A DNA stretch of 64,000 nt, taken from Puffinus mauretanicus. Its lineage: Eukaryota > Chordata > Aves > Procellariiformes > Procellariidae. The DNA is taken from positions 1,240,001 through 1,304,000 of the forward strand of contig JAJKFH010002906.1 of NCBI GenBank assembly GCA_023333565.1. The letters are read 5' to 3'. The position numbers and the translations under genes are program-made. Position 1 is the first letter of the stretch, and each line of letters starts with the position of its first letter. The notes below the pieces were generated by a model. That model was not told where the DNA came from. It ran no database searches and saw nothing but the letters and a program-made list of their open reading frames with translations. Below are positions 1-14,000 of this stretch, in pieces.

Positions 1-717
1 CAAGAAAAGTGGCATAGATGATCTGTCATTTTTTTAAAAGTTGAGTTTAAACCACAGTGATAGCACAGCTCCTTTACCGATTTAAAAATAAGCCTACTAG
101 CATGTTAAAAAAAGTAAAATCCTGGACTTCTACATTTGCACTCCTTCTGTGCAGTTTTTCCTGGCATAGTATTTATGTGCTATTTCTTATATAATCCCAA
201 TGTGACTGTCATTAGCAGTTTAGAAATGCACCAGTGTCAGCAGTCACGTGTTTAATGAGCTATTGACAAAAAATGCCTAATAAAAGTGGTCTGATATACA
301 CCATCTGCAGAAAGAACTGGAGATTAGATTAAGAACACTGAAAAGAAATGCAGTATATTAAACAAGCATATGGTTAAATGGAATACAGACCTGCTAGCTC
401 CCCCAGGTAAGTTTATTGCATACTTTAAAGACAAACAATGTATTTGAATATTCAATGTGAATAAGCTTTACTGTATTTCAGGAACATGGATAAATGCACA
501 GTATACACACACACTTTCTTGACTTTAGTTTAAGCAGAACTGAGCTTGAGAGTAACTTTGCCTTAACTTTAAATGAATCAAGTTTTAGGCTCGCTGTTTG
601 ATAACATACCAAACAAATGACCAAACATTCAAGATCACTTTTAACATCTACGTGTTTGCATGCCATTCAAAGTACTTTGGCTGTTTTAAAAGGGTACTTA
701 GATTAGTGTCTGGCTAG

Positions 718-770
718 AAAACAGATTATAGCCCGTATCATGTGTTATGAGGGAGGTTATAATCTGTTTT
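718..770. repeat. Perfect inverted repeat / hairpin
   Basis: The arms AAAACAGATTATA-like (718-730) and its complement (758-770) pair perfectly over 13 bp. A G-U pair and two G-C pairs extend the stem toward the loop, giving about 16 bp with a 21-nt loop. It could be a small RNA hairpin, the remnant of a miniature inverted-repeat element, or chance. Confidence 0.6.
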
Positions 771-943
771 ATATTACTGTTGCACAGAGCTTTCTGATAG
801 GACATTTTGTAGTTAACTTTTAGTTTAAAGTATTCAAGCAAGTGGAATAATTTGAGTATTTAAATGAAGCCAGAAATATATTTCTTCCTCACATGCTGTG
901 TGTTTTAAATGAACTTTAAGATACATAGTAACGACCTTAATTT

Positions 944-969
944 GGGGGGGGAGGGGGGGGGAGAGGGGA
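944..969 (+). repeat. G-rich low-complexity run (quadruplex-capable)
   Basis: Runs of 8, 8 and 4 consecutive G separated by single A or short AGA spacers. On the plus strand this can form a G-quadruplex. In FNIP2 transcripts (minus strand) it would appear as a C-rich tract. Confidence 0.7.
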
Positions 970-1378
970 GCAAGATTAACAGACCAGTCTGACCCATTTA
1001 CCCTCTTAAGTAGATGATCAGTCATCAGCTGATGATGCTCATCAGTCTTACTGATCGGGCACAATGGCATACTTGCCATGTGACTGAAATAGAGATTGGT
1101 TTTTTTAAGCATCTTCGTAAGTAATTTCTACAAGTCACAACTATTAATATATAGCTAGTGATTCTACAATAAACCATGCTAGTCTGACAGGATGAAGCTG
1201 TTGGTTGTAACAAAGGCTTGAAAACAAACAAAAAATTGAAATAATTCAATGTAGAAGAGAAACACAGAGCTAGTAGGAAAAAACCAAAACTCCCACAAAA
1301 CAGAAAAAAAACCCTATTGTTTTACTTCTCTTAAAATCACTTAAGTTTGCTGGAAGCATTACTCCACAATTTGTGTGC

Positions 1379-1431
1379 CTGGAGAGCAGCACAAAGAATT
1401 TGCATCTGGAGAGCAGCACAAAGAATTTGCA
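1379..1431. repeat. Two-copy 27-nt tandem duplication
   Basis: The 26-nt unit beginning CTGGAGAGCAGCACAAAG occurs at 1379-1404 and again, identically, at 1406-1431, separated by one T. With no mismatch between copies the duplication looks recent. Confidence 0.95.
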
Positions 1432-1969
1432 ACTTGACAGCATCTACTCTTGCTTCTATGTGTGTCACCAAAACTTACATGGCCATATATTGCCACGTGT
1501 CAGTCTTACACATTACAGCATGGTTAGCCAAAGTGGAGTTGTTTTAATTCACATAAAGCCAACAGCTTTACTAATCCAAACACCAAAGGAAGACAAGCAC
1601 ATTTGGAGACATGCTAGACATCACTGGAACAATGGGACTGCACAACCAGGGCTAACAACAAAAAGCAATCCCAGTCGACATTAAAAAGGGAAAGGAAATA
1701 TTCAGTTTAAAGGGGTATAGATTGCTTTGCTTGTAAGCAAATCAGGTCTAAGTTGTTAAGTTTCAATATCATATTTATATTATAAATACCAAATACGTGT
1801 TCATAGGCTTCTTGGAATCTAACACACCCTTGTTGCAGCTATTACAAATCGAGATCAAGTGGAAGATCACAAGTAAGATTGAGAAGTTGACACTGTCATA
1901 TTAAAATTCCTGCTTTTGGGAAGGGAAACAAAAGAGCAGTAGGACAAAAGCAAGATTAGCATTTCATAC

Positions 1970-2096
1970 CTGAACCACAGCTTCATCAATTTTGCGGACT
2001 GCTTTGGAATCAAATAAGACCTGTCTGCCTCTCCTCTCACAGTCTTGGTAAACTATCAGGCGGATTTCATTCAAGTCAAACTCTGAAGAGGACCAG
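1970..2096 (-). CDS. FNIP2: FNIP2 coding exon 2
   Basis: The acceptor TGCAG ends at 2097 and the donor GTATGA begins at 1969. The 127 nt complete the split Ser codon and add 42 codons, ending in phase 0. The encoded [19 protein letters not shown] and [12 protein letters not shown] segments are typical of the FNIP N-terminal domain. No further FNIP2 exon was recognised between here and the left edge. Confidence 0.95.
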
Positions 2097-5000
2097 CTGC
2101 AGATTATAAACACAAGATGTTAAAATAGTGTGCTTACTTTGCAGGCTTACTTAAGTGAAGAAACAGGTATTCAGCACACACATCTTTTACTCAGCATTTA
2201 CAAGAATCAGGCTGTAATCACAGAACTCCAACCAAAGAGGAACTCAAAGGAGCATCTAAGCCCAGTGTCACTGATACACAGGCAGGCACAGCCAGACCAA
2301 TTTTCATCCAACCTTTTTTCAAAATTTTCCAGAAAGAGAACACAAAACTTTCTCAGCAATCTGCTCCGTGGCTTAACTACTCTTGAATTTACTCCTCCGT
2401 ACACTGTCTGGCTCATCCTCATTGCACGGTAAGTGTACTATTTTGTGCAATTCTCTCAGTGGCAATAAAGAACAATGGATTATCATCCTCTTTACTATCG
2501 CTTTTCACAAGCTCAAGACTTACACCCTCCCTCATCCTTCTCTCCTCTATACAATACAAACCCAATTTCTTTTGACCTATTCCTGTCAATATAAGTTACG
2601 ATTTTTCCAAAGTTGAATTCTTGTAACTGAAAGACAAGGTTCATGTTGTTCCATTATTTTTGCCCTTTCTTTTCTGAGATGTTTCAGGGTTTAAAGAGCA
2701 ATCATAGATTACTGAGGCTTGATTTCCAACTACGATGAAACTCATTTAGTAGATGAAACTAAGATACTACTGAGATTCAACCTGAAGCAAAACAACTGTC
2801 TCAAGCCAGAATCTGCCCATTCCTCAGAGATACACCATAGCGCTCGACTTGCCTCCTTGCACTACCACAGGAGGCTGAGGAGCACAACTGATCATGGCTG
2901 CAATGGCAAGAGACTTTATTTCCTAATTCCAAAGGGAGTCGGTCTGCACGTCAGAGCATGGAGGTTTGCTTGGCCTCAGGTTCAGATACAGAAAATGCTT
3001 TTCATGTTATGTAGCTGACAAGTTAGAATTAATGAAAAAAACCTACTACTGCATAAAGCAGTGCCACACAGCACTGGTGCTCAGTCATATTGCCTCATCC
3101 CTGACCCGGATGGATCGCATCTAGGGGGTAAGAGTACAACTTATTAATAGTTGTTGGTTTAACAAATTGCATAACAGACTTCAGTCAAGGCCACACTGAT
3201 CTCCCACCCAAAAGGATGTTTCATTTAGGAATTTTTCCAAACTATGCCCTACAGAGAAGGAAGGTAGAGAATTGAGGGAAGAGCACAAAAACTCTATACA
3301 GCTGAAAACCAAGAATTTCTGAAGCTGTTTCTTTTATTCCATGCTCTGTTAACAGCCATAAATCAATAGTGAGGTAAACGCCATCAACCCCTGCCAGAGT
3401 CAGTAAGGTAACCATGGGCAACTGCTTTAGGAGCACACTCAGAGACTTGCAAATTTAAAATCATTGTAAGTCAAGCCAGCTTAATTTCTTCTTTGTGCTT
3501 CATCTTGCATTTCAGAGATCAACTCCCCTTTCTATCTAGCTAGAAAGAAAAATAAGCCTAAATAGACACCTTTTTCAAAGCTGAAAGACTCATCAATCTG
3601 GAAGGTTTTATTCTATTTTTAAATACCTTGGGACAGAATAAGCCAGATACCTATTTCCACTGTAATCCACTGTAAGGTACTCTGATACAAGTATACTCTA
3701 TGTACATAATATACAAGGGTCCAGAACACATCAAAGCCAGATCTGGAATGATGCTAAAGGCTGTTTTGCCATCAACAGTGAGGAAGCTTGTTGATGTGTT
3801 TGTAACATGTTGCCTCCAAAATGCTAGGAGTGCCAGGCAGATTTCTTTTCAAGTCTTCCCTTCCAGAGGGAGTCACAGCATTAAGTTAACCTGCATGAGA
3901 CCAGACCTGATACCATTGTTGATAGTTGCCCAACAAAGATCCTACACACCTCACATATACAGAGAGCTGCAACTACACCATCTGTTTTAAAAGTCTGTTA
4001 CTAGTTTCTCAGCCCACTGCCTGTGCAATGCTATTACAAAATCCAGTTATACAGAATGCAAGAGAAGTCAGAGCCATCAATAGACTTCATTCTAGTCTGC
4101 CGCATGACTCTCATGCTCTTCAGTACCAGATACTCTGATACCTCTTCAGTTATACAGCTACCATATTTACTTACACACTTTCTGCAACAGACAATACCTG
4201 AAGTAACTATGCTGCTTTCTTAAAGAGGCCATAGATCTTCCCTCCTTTTAACAACAAAGAAAAGGTACATCTCTATGGCCTTAATTTAAATTGTATGCAA
4301 GAGCATATTATTTATCTCCAGGACTGGCACAGCAGGATCCGTAGTTCAGACTACAGATTCATTTCAGGCACAGATTGAGCCAATCCAGCCCTGCATCTGC
4401 CCACTGATGCTAAAAGCATGCTCAATACTTGTGTTGCATGAATTTAGGTTTCCTTATGAACAGGTGGACTCCCACATTCTGCAGTAAAGGAAACTTCATG
4501 TTGTTTGTGCGGAGCCAAGTTCTGTATAAGATGTGAACTGGGTTTTATAACACATGCTGAAGTAGAAGCCAATTTAACAGCCTGAAGTGCCTTTTCCACA
4601 CAGCATGCTAGAATTAAAGATTGCTGCAATCTTTCAGAACTTCAGATTCTAGTACCAGACAGCAACAAGCTAAGAAGTTACATAAAATCTATCATACAGA
4701 GCTTTATGTGACTAATAGACCAAGTCTAGGAAAGTAACTTCAGCTAATGCTTCTTACAGTACCAAGCTAATATCAAACTTATGTTTTAATGAAGTCTTTG
4801 CTTTCAGGCTTTGAATTACCCAGAACACAGATGCAGTTCCTGCAGCCGTCCTACCCATTACAGGAGAGATCCATCCTACTAAAACCTCATTTGATAAGAT
4901 CAAGCATATCTATAGGCAAGTTGTACAGGCATATAAACCCATAGCCTCATTACTTCGACGTGGAATCTAGCACCAGGCCCAAGACTAGTCAGATGACCAG

Positions 5001-8000
5001 ATGTTTTTCCCCGTCACAAAAGCTGATGAGCAGACTGCTTACAGTACTTCCACCATTTATTGTTTAAACCAGCTTATATAACAATCAGCCCCCAAAACAG
5101 GGACAGTGGGAGTATTCAATCATTTCCTAAAAACAGTGTTGAAGAATACAGACAGTACACAGACTCATTGGTCAGGTCCGTTTTCACATGCGTAAAAACC
5201 AAAACCCCAAACCATTACTTACTTATCTTTATATCAGGTTCTTGCTTATTTAGCAATGCTGAAAGGCATGTGCTTCTTTTTGTTTCTTCTTCACATATAG
5301 TTTTTGAAAAAGAGATAAGATTCTCTCACACACAATACCAGTTCATAAAAAAAAAACAAACTACCACACTTCTGCATCGTATAGCTTAACATTCCTTTAG
5401 ATGTTAGAAAGTAATAGCTTAAGGGTTTGACTAAGAACAAAAAAAACCTTTCTCTCTTCCATCAGTTGTTTCTAAAAAGTAAGACAAAAATACCTGAAAT
5501 AAGCAACAGAAATATTTTAGCCTGTTTTTTTCTAAGTAAAAAAGGCTCCTATGCTCACAGGCAACCTACATGCATACAGGTTCACCTTGCCCAATTATTT
5601 GTTAAGTCACTAATCAATTTCAACCACCAAGTTTGACCAAGGGATATATATTTCCATCCTCCAAAAATAAATAGTGAAGGAGATAACAGACTCTTTCCCC
5701 TCCCCCTCCAAGGCCACAATATGAACTAATGTTAACTTTAAGGCAATAAAAAAATTCACACGATGCATTTGTGGGAGATGGGTAGAGGATGGGGAAAGAG
5801 AAGACTCTGAAAGTGTTATGTGAAAAGCTTGCACCAGAATTTGCATATTATTAGATTAAATTTTCCATTTTTCATTGACAATCCTGTAACAAAATTATTA
5901 ATTCGTCCACTTTTGGACTAGAAAGCAAACCCTCAACATGCGTACAAAAAGCCCTTTATTTTCCAGCTGCACCACTTTGTGAGATTCTAACAGTCTACTC
6001 CATGTGCAATTATAACAAATATCGATGTTTATTTATATCAAAAGTGCCCTTTTAGCTCTTCACCACCACTCCTGACACTATCCTACTTCATGTCTCAAGA
6101 CTCAGTTGTTTTTCTTATACTCTTTTGGTAAAATCTAAACTGGCACACTGTTGACTGTTTCCTTTTTCTCCGTTTCTGCCTAAACCAGCTTACCCAACCA
6201 TACATAAATACTGAACGAAGCTATGTGAGAGTTATATAATACAAGTAGTTTTGTGTGTGTGTTAACTCTATCCCAGCTGAAAAGAGGACACATGTGTACC
6301 TACTACTGAAAGTGTTACTTCTGATAACAAAACTATGTAATCCCCAGGGTAAGCTTCATATTTTTTATGAATGTTTAGCAAGAATAAATGTGCTACAGTC
6401 ACTACTTTTAGATAAAAACTGTTAATTTTTTCAGTCAACTTAAAAAAAGCCTTCAAAAATAAGTTTCGCTAAACGCTAACTGAAACATCATTTGCCTTAG
6501 CCCTGTTTATATAGAAATTTTCTTATTCTGCTTATACAAGACAGACCTTACAGGTTCAATTTAAGAACTACTTAATAAACAGAATGACAAAAGATCTGTG
6601 CTGAAGGAATACATATTGCTAAGTGACTTATAAGATAAATGTTACCAAATAAATGAATAAAATTATAGTAGAGGGTTTTTTAAGCCACCTGAGTGTCAAT
6701 GTACTGCAAAATGACAAAACAGGCTTCTGATAACATTACACCCTAGAAAGGTAAGGAAGTGGAGAGATTGGCAGCTAACTGGCATGTTTCGCTTTGGCTT
6801 AAAAACAATGCATTTTGCCAGGTCCTGCATATTCTTAAAAATTAGCTGAATTAATATGAGCTTGTGCAGATGTTCATGTTTCAGGTTAAATGTGGCTATT
6901 TTGACCAAACATAATGTTTTCTTATTTGACCACAAAAATAAAAGCTCCACATCCTATTACTCATGTCTGCTCTGGTAATTGCTGGACCCTTCTGTAAACT
7001 AACTGAATTCTCTGCAGCAGCAGCCTGTCCCAGGAAATGAAACTGGATCAGAAACACAGCTGGAAAAAGGAAGGAAGAAGCAGGAGGCAATGGAACCTCC
7101 ACCTCTTGGTGGCAGCATGAGTTATACTAACCCACTTCATCCATGGAGCTATATACCTTTAGGAAAGGGCACAAAGAAAACATTCCCTATACACCTCAAG
7201 TAAGTATTGAGGCTAGTTAGAATGTTAATTGGGTTTTCTTGTTCCCAAGTCGGTTTTCTGCCTGCTTAGTGAGCTGAACTGACTCCCTAAGGGGAGCCAG
7301 TTCCAGAAGGATTAGAAAGGCCAAGGCCACACAAGGGGAAAAGGGACAAGAGCATGATGCCAGAAAACAAAGGAAGAAGAGGCAATGTGATTATTCCCTT
7401 CAGCATCAGCAGTGCGTTTGAACAGCTCAACTTACCTAGCATCACCTTCAGAGCAGATCTTTCCTGCATCTGGAAGATGCTAGAACTAATAAACATCATC
7501 TTCAAGTCAAAATAAATAAATAAAATCAAACTGTCTACATTCATACAACAGGAAAACCAGGTCTACTGAAGATATTAAAATACTATGGATAATTATTTTT
7601 TTTTTTGAAAGAAAGCCACAAGTTTGGAACAGCTTACAGATATCCTGGCAAGTTTTCTCCCCAGATTCCGTATTAAGCTTAAGTTTGCTTGATTTTCTCT
7701 TACATCGGCATATAAGCTACTTTCCTTTGGCTTGTTCAACATTTCTTCCATTACAGATATGAGACATGGAGGCAAGGAGATCTCTCTTACTTAGGGGAAA
7801 GCAGACTTGTTTGTTTCTGGAAAAAAGCCCCAAAAAGTTTGCCCCATTCTACCCTGAATCGGTATTTTCAGTTAATATAGATCTCCAAACCCTGATCTTT
7901 ACGAAGAAAGCTTTTGGTTCACCTTTATAATAATCAGCATGCATGCAGTAACTGAAGAGTGACCTATTTATTTATATTTCAAAACTACTTCAGCTGACCT

Positions 8001-11000
8001 TAAAACGTTTTTGAAAGTGACTAACCACTCACTACTTCAGTGCAACACCTATTGTCTAGAGAAATAAAAAGGCTGAAACATACCTATATACCTATATATC
8101 TATCTATATTTTTCTGCTTCTTAGATCAGCAATCCTGAATATAGAATATTTATTCTAACACCCTTAGGTGTTAGAATTTGGAAAAAGGTGCCCTGAACCA
8201 TATTTTCAGCACAGTTACGTAGCAGTAGAGACTCAGCCATTGAAGACATGCTGGCACACACCTGAAAAAGACACCACAAAGAAGTCAAAGAAACACTATT
8301 CGTACTCCAGATTACTTTGATGTAATGCTTGATCTAGAGGTCATTTACAAGTAAAGCAGAGGGTTCCCCTCTCCATTCTTCCCCCACTTCACAGCATTCT
8401 CTCCTGCCTGCTCTGCAAACTATTACTACTTGACCCACTAACACAGGAGGTGGCAAAAAAAATAAAAGAGGGGAAACTAATTAGAAAACTAGAAAGAGAA
8501 GGTAAGATTATTTAACCTTAACTGAAAAGACAGACAATTATCCTTCATGCCTCAGTTTGCATATACATAAATCTTACATCAGAGTCAAGAATGTAGATTC
8601 AGTTTCAAACAACAGGGAAGACTTTCTGGAGTATAAGTCACCATCATCAGCAAGAATAAGCTTCTAATAGAACTTTTCCAATTATTTACAAAATACCCTT
8701 TCAGGCACTAGATTATAAGTCTAGTATCAACTAAAAATGTCCATTCTGTTAAAAAATCATATATATCAAAAAAAGTTACATGCATACCTGTTTTGCAGCA
8801 GTCTAGTCACTTTGCTCACACAGCTGACACTTTGGTCTCTCAAGGATTTTCTAATCCTTTCATCCAGTTTGGTACAAGAGAGATTATTTCCAAGTGGTAC
8901 ATCGTTGTTGTTTCTTGCTCTTTCTATTTGTCCCCCTGTGCCATTTGTAGCTTTTGGTGTACCCCCACACATTTTCTTTTGCTACAAATCCTCTTGTAAA
9001 GCTCCCTCAAAGAAACTAAATACCCACTGAAGAGATACAGTCTCAAGCAGAGTTCTTTACTATAGATCAACCATTAACAATGGTAATTTACCATCAGCTT
9101 TCTTCCCTATACAGGAACAGAGTCTGCCGAATTTCCTGTCAGGGGAAAAAAAGGCAAAGAGATCTTCATATATTCTATAAGCCATTAATGCAGAAAGACA
9201 GCTGTAGCTAATGTACTGCTGCAATTATTCCAGACAGAGGATTAGACATGACTTTCAAGTTTCAGAAGCCATCGTAGACTTGCTCTTGCTGCTGTTAGAT
9301 TTTTTTCCTACCAAGCCTGGTGCGAAGCTGTAGCAGATACAACAGCTAATATTGACTTTAACTATGTTTGTTTCCTGGTATGTGATTAGGTAGCTGGCAA
9401 TTATGTAGTCACAAGACTGAACCATATGGCCTCCTAAAAAAAAAAAAAAAGCATAGTTGCTTTTGCAGTGACTCGCCCTTAGTTGCAAGGTTGTTCTAAC
9501 ACTGGCTACAACACCCTGTTAATGGCTCTCATGTGAGCAAGTGTCATCTGACAACCCCTAGCAACCTCATATAGCTTAGGAGCAAATAAGAATCTGTCAT
9601 CATTGCCATATGGTTATCACTAAAAAAAATGACCAACACCAAGAAACACACTAGATATTCTGCACTGTAATGCTTTTACTTTTAAGGACAAATAGTATTT
9701 ACACTTGGCCAAGAATCTGAAACTACTATTTTGGAAAGCTTTTTTAAAAAGTAGTAGGCAAAACAACAACCAAAAAGAGTTTGTCACGGACATCAAGTTG
9801 GTTGATAAGAATTTATAGTCGTGTGCCTATTAAAACAATTTAATGGCAGTACTGATGACAAAAATATATAATAAAATACTTCTGACCAAGAAAACTTAAG
9901 TTTTTAAACAGAACGAAGGAATCTGATGTTTTGTTCAGGCTCAGGTAATTCCACTGTAGAACAAAGCCCTCTTCCCCATCCCTGCTTTAAAAAAATTATC
10001 CATATCTGCTCATAATTCATGTCTTACATAGCTTTCCCCCCCAATCAGTAAAGTTTTAGACTTTATGGTTAACAGCCACGGGGCTAGTTCCCTTCCAGAT
10101 TAAAAAGGGAAAATAACTTTGCTAATGGTCACCAAGAAACACAGCAGTAGAATTAGAAAACACAGTAAGATTTCAAAACCCAGTGCTACGTGCTACCTGC
10201 TAAATAGCACAGCACCCTTCTTAAAAGAATTTTGTAATCTCAGTAAACCCCAACCTCTGAACATTGGACAAAAGTCAAGCGGAAAACTAGAGCAAGGTTA
10301 GGTTCAACAACTTGCTCAGTTGCAGAGGGAAGCCTATAGCAATAAAAAAAAAGCTCAGTTTCAATTCTCAGAGTAGTGACAAGTTCTAGATCACAATTAC
10401 TCCTCCTCCCAAGTGAGGGAAACAAGTGAAAAGCTTTGGCCTGTTCTCAAGTTACTCAAACCATCTAGGACAGGGCAACTCCTAGCCCTCACCACATTGA
10501 GGACGACTACTTTAAACATCAGTGTTCCTAGTCACCTTTGAAGTGCGAATGAAACAAGCAACTGTTGGCCAGGTTCCTACACTTAGACTAAGATCAGCAA
10601 CTGATAGTATTCACTTCTGTCTTAGCTTTTTCCCAAACAAAACCCAAAACAAAATCCTGAAACATTCATGATGATCACAGTATTGGATTCACGTCGGAGA
10701 CTAGAAATAGGAACTCCTATAAGCTCACTAAATAGACGTGCTTCACAACACTACCTCACCTGCAGATGAAGTCATCTGTAGAATACTATAAATCACAAAA
10801 TACCTGGGGAATTACCACCGAAAACCCACAGAACAGTTTCTGAAAGAAAAGCAAATCCACACATGGAAAACACCCTGAGTCCAAGGAGTAGATAATACAG
10901 AAAATGGAAGAAAGTGTCCTGCTCTCCAGATACAATCTTCTGGGAAGCAGAGTCTAATCACTCTTTTTCTAGGCTATGTGACAGCATGTCACCTGCTCTG

Positions 11001-14000
11001 TTTGTAGGTCATTTCCTGTCCTTCATCTCCACTGCAAGACAATTGTCTAAGTGATTTCAACTCAAGGTAATACTTTAGCAAGAAAATTTGGGGTGGGGGA
11101 AAGAGGACATATATACGATGGAGTTATCTAATTAAGAATAATTTTCTGTAGAAATTACGGCTGTCCACTAAAACTTAAGCACTGTTTGCAAATCTAACAG
11201 AATATTTGCAAAGCCCCCAGTAAAGTTTTATTTTCCAAACAGCTTTTAGAAGCAGGCTAGAGAAGTGTAGGAAAACAGAAAGTTTGAATCATACCTGCTG
11301 TTTCAGTAAGCGTTTGTTTTTGCAAAACATACGCTTAGCAAAATTGATACACAAAAAATGCCTAGGACCCAGACATTCAGGATGAGTGCCAAAACACATG
11401 TTGAAAGGTGAAGTGGAATCTATTTTGGATTGCTTAATGATGAATTTCCCTCTTTTAGTCTGTTGAATAGCTTATGTAGAAGATGTGGGTTCCCTTCCTC
11501 CCTCCCAATTTGAAGCATTTACCCTGCATTGCCCCTCCTCTTTTTAAAACCTTGGATATGGAAGAGTTGTGCTGATGCCACACCACATTCTTTTTCCACA
11601 ATGATTTAAAGTAGTCCTAATATGGTAAAGCACTATTAACCTCAGATGAACCACCTTGTTGAAGCATGATACATAGTTACTAGTTTCACACAAGTTAGGC
11701 GGGATACATTGCCAATTAGTCATGCAACAAGTGAAGGAACATGTTATTTGCAGCACTTCTCTCTCTCTCTGTTTAGGTTTTCCTGCAGAAAGAGTTCTGG
11801 TGGAGAAAAATAAAGTTCTCAATATCAGGTCACTGCACAGAAAGGTTACTGTTTTGTTTTGGGGTTTTTTTTTGTTTTTTTGTTTTTTGTTTTTTTTTTT
11901 TTTTTTTTTTTTTTAAGGTAATTCTGTATGTTACTGTATTAAAAGCAAAACAACATTGGATCTATTCGTTCACTGAAAAGTTAGAATTCCACAGACTCCC
12001 TGCTTAGGGGAGGAGAATATACTGGATTTTTGCAAGGTTGAAAGCATTTTTCATCATCTTTGTTGCTAGAAAGCAATACCATCACACGCACACACAAAAA
12101 ATGACCACAAAACCCACACACACCTGATAGAGGCTAACAAACAGATCTATACAAGTTAAAGTCACCATAAATTGCACGCATCAGCTTTCCACAAACATCA
12201 AGAACAGCCTATTAAACCAGTGTTTCCCAACTCAGCCAACTTTCGTAAGTTTGGATTCACTGTTCATTGGCTTATCTACAAGTCATAAGTTTGGAAGCTA
12301 GGTTTCATACAGTGGCTCAGTGATAATGTAAAAAAAAAAAAAAAAACAAAAAAAACCAAAAAAAAACACAAACAACATCAGCCAACCCTAACCAAACAAA
12401 AAACCCAACAAGAACAATGTCTTTGAAGTAGTACCATAAACAGCACACACAGAGACAGTGCTTTCAGTTGCCAGCCCCAGAAATGGAATTCCTCATTAGG
12501 AAAGAGAGGAGCTCAAGACTTGTAATTGCATGAAAAAGTGCATATATTTAATTGTGTTCTACCATTAAGAAAAGTGTGTTTAGTTTTGCTAAACTAGGAC
12601 TTTAAACAAAGAAAGGTAAAGTATGCAATAAGGTTAAGACCCTAGATCCATCACCTGATCCTTTCCTCAGTACAGAAAGCCTTGCTTAGTCTTAATCAAC
12701 TTTCCCACTTCCATCCCACTTTCCCCTCAACCCCCATACATTCTAACAGCTAGGAGAGCTCAGCTGATCTAAGTTAAGTCAAATAGTTTGCAGAAGCTGT
12801 TTCACAGTAATAATCTTTATAATTTCAAAGAACTGATGGTTTATTTGTTAATTTAACTTCCTTTAGGGTTCCCCCCTCGTTGATCTGTTTAAAGGCACCT
12901 CCAGCAACCAACCCCCAGCTTTCACTGGAGCCAAACAGGTTGAGCCAAACGGCAGCAGCCGGACGGGAGCAAGCAGTGCTCGGTCCAGCGTCTCTGCCAA
13001 GCGCCGAGGCGCAGGCCGCCCGGCCGGCAGTGCCGCCCCACCTCCTCCGGCACGCAGCGCCGGGTCTCAGCAATGCATCATTCCCATGTCACTTGTTCCA
13101 GCGGCGCCATGTGACTGGGCCGGCGTCCAGGAACACAGCTACTAAATACAGACACTGCCAAGGCACGTCTGAGAACTGCCTCTGCCAGAAAGTGAGATGA
13201 ATAGAAATCTCTTATCCTACCAGCTTTACTGCCTCTGCTTTTCCCCACCTTCTCTTGAACAGAAGGAAGAACTACACATTGCACATCTGAAGGGGAATTT
13301 TGAGCAACAACGCAAGGCAGAATCTGGTATTTATAACACTGTACCAGCTCTTGTTCCCTTTCAACGCTGTACAAAAGTGCTGACGGATCTCAGACCTTAG
13401 TATCTCCTACGTAAATGAGCAGGCCAGCACAGACATCACCACCACACCTCAGGGGCGGTATCCTGAGGCATGGGTTTGGTTGCCTGCTCTTTCCTGTTCC
13501 TTCTCCCTCTTCTGTGAAGCCCCATTTTTAAAATTTTTTTTATTTCATAAGAAAAATTCTGTATGCATCTTCCAAGCCTCTGTTCAAAGGAGCAGTTTTA
13601 GAATATGAAAATAAAAAAACGTGACTAAGAAACAATATTATTTGACACAAGTAAATACATCTTAATGCCAACTGATACAAATGAACAACATTGTTTGGTG
13701 TTCAACACCTCCCCGCCCCGTTTTTTCTAGTTAGCTGGAAAATACTCCTTTTGCTAAAAGACACACAAACACCTTCACTCAAAGTAACTAAAAACATCCG
13801 CATATTAAAAAAACCAGTTTCATTACAAGTTTCCTCCACTTCTCCTATGAAAAGGCTACATTCGCAAGAAGGCTTTGTAAACTTCAGAGGACGTGGCATT
13901 CTCTCACAAACTTTACAGCCAAAAGGTGTACTTTAGGGTACCCTCTCCAGGTGTGCGGAAAGGATGGCAAATCCCCTCTTCATCCCTGTTCCAAACACAG

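Larger units (their letters stand above)
1..1969 (-). other. FNIP2: FNIP2 intron 2 (partial)
   Basis: AT-rich intronic sequence with no recognisable exon. It holds a G-rich run (944-969), a perfect hairpin (718-770) and a two-copy 27-nt tandem repeat (1379-1431), each listed separately. Confidence 0.8.
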
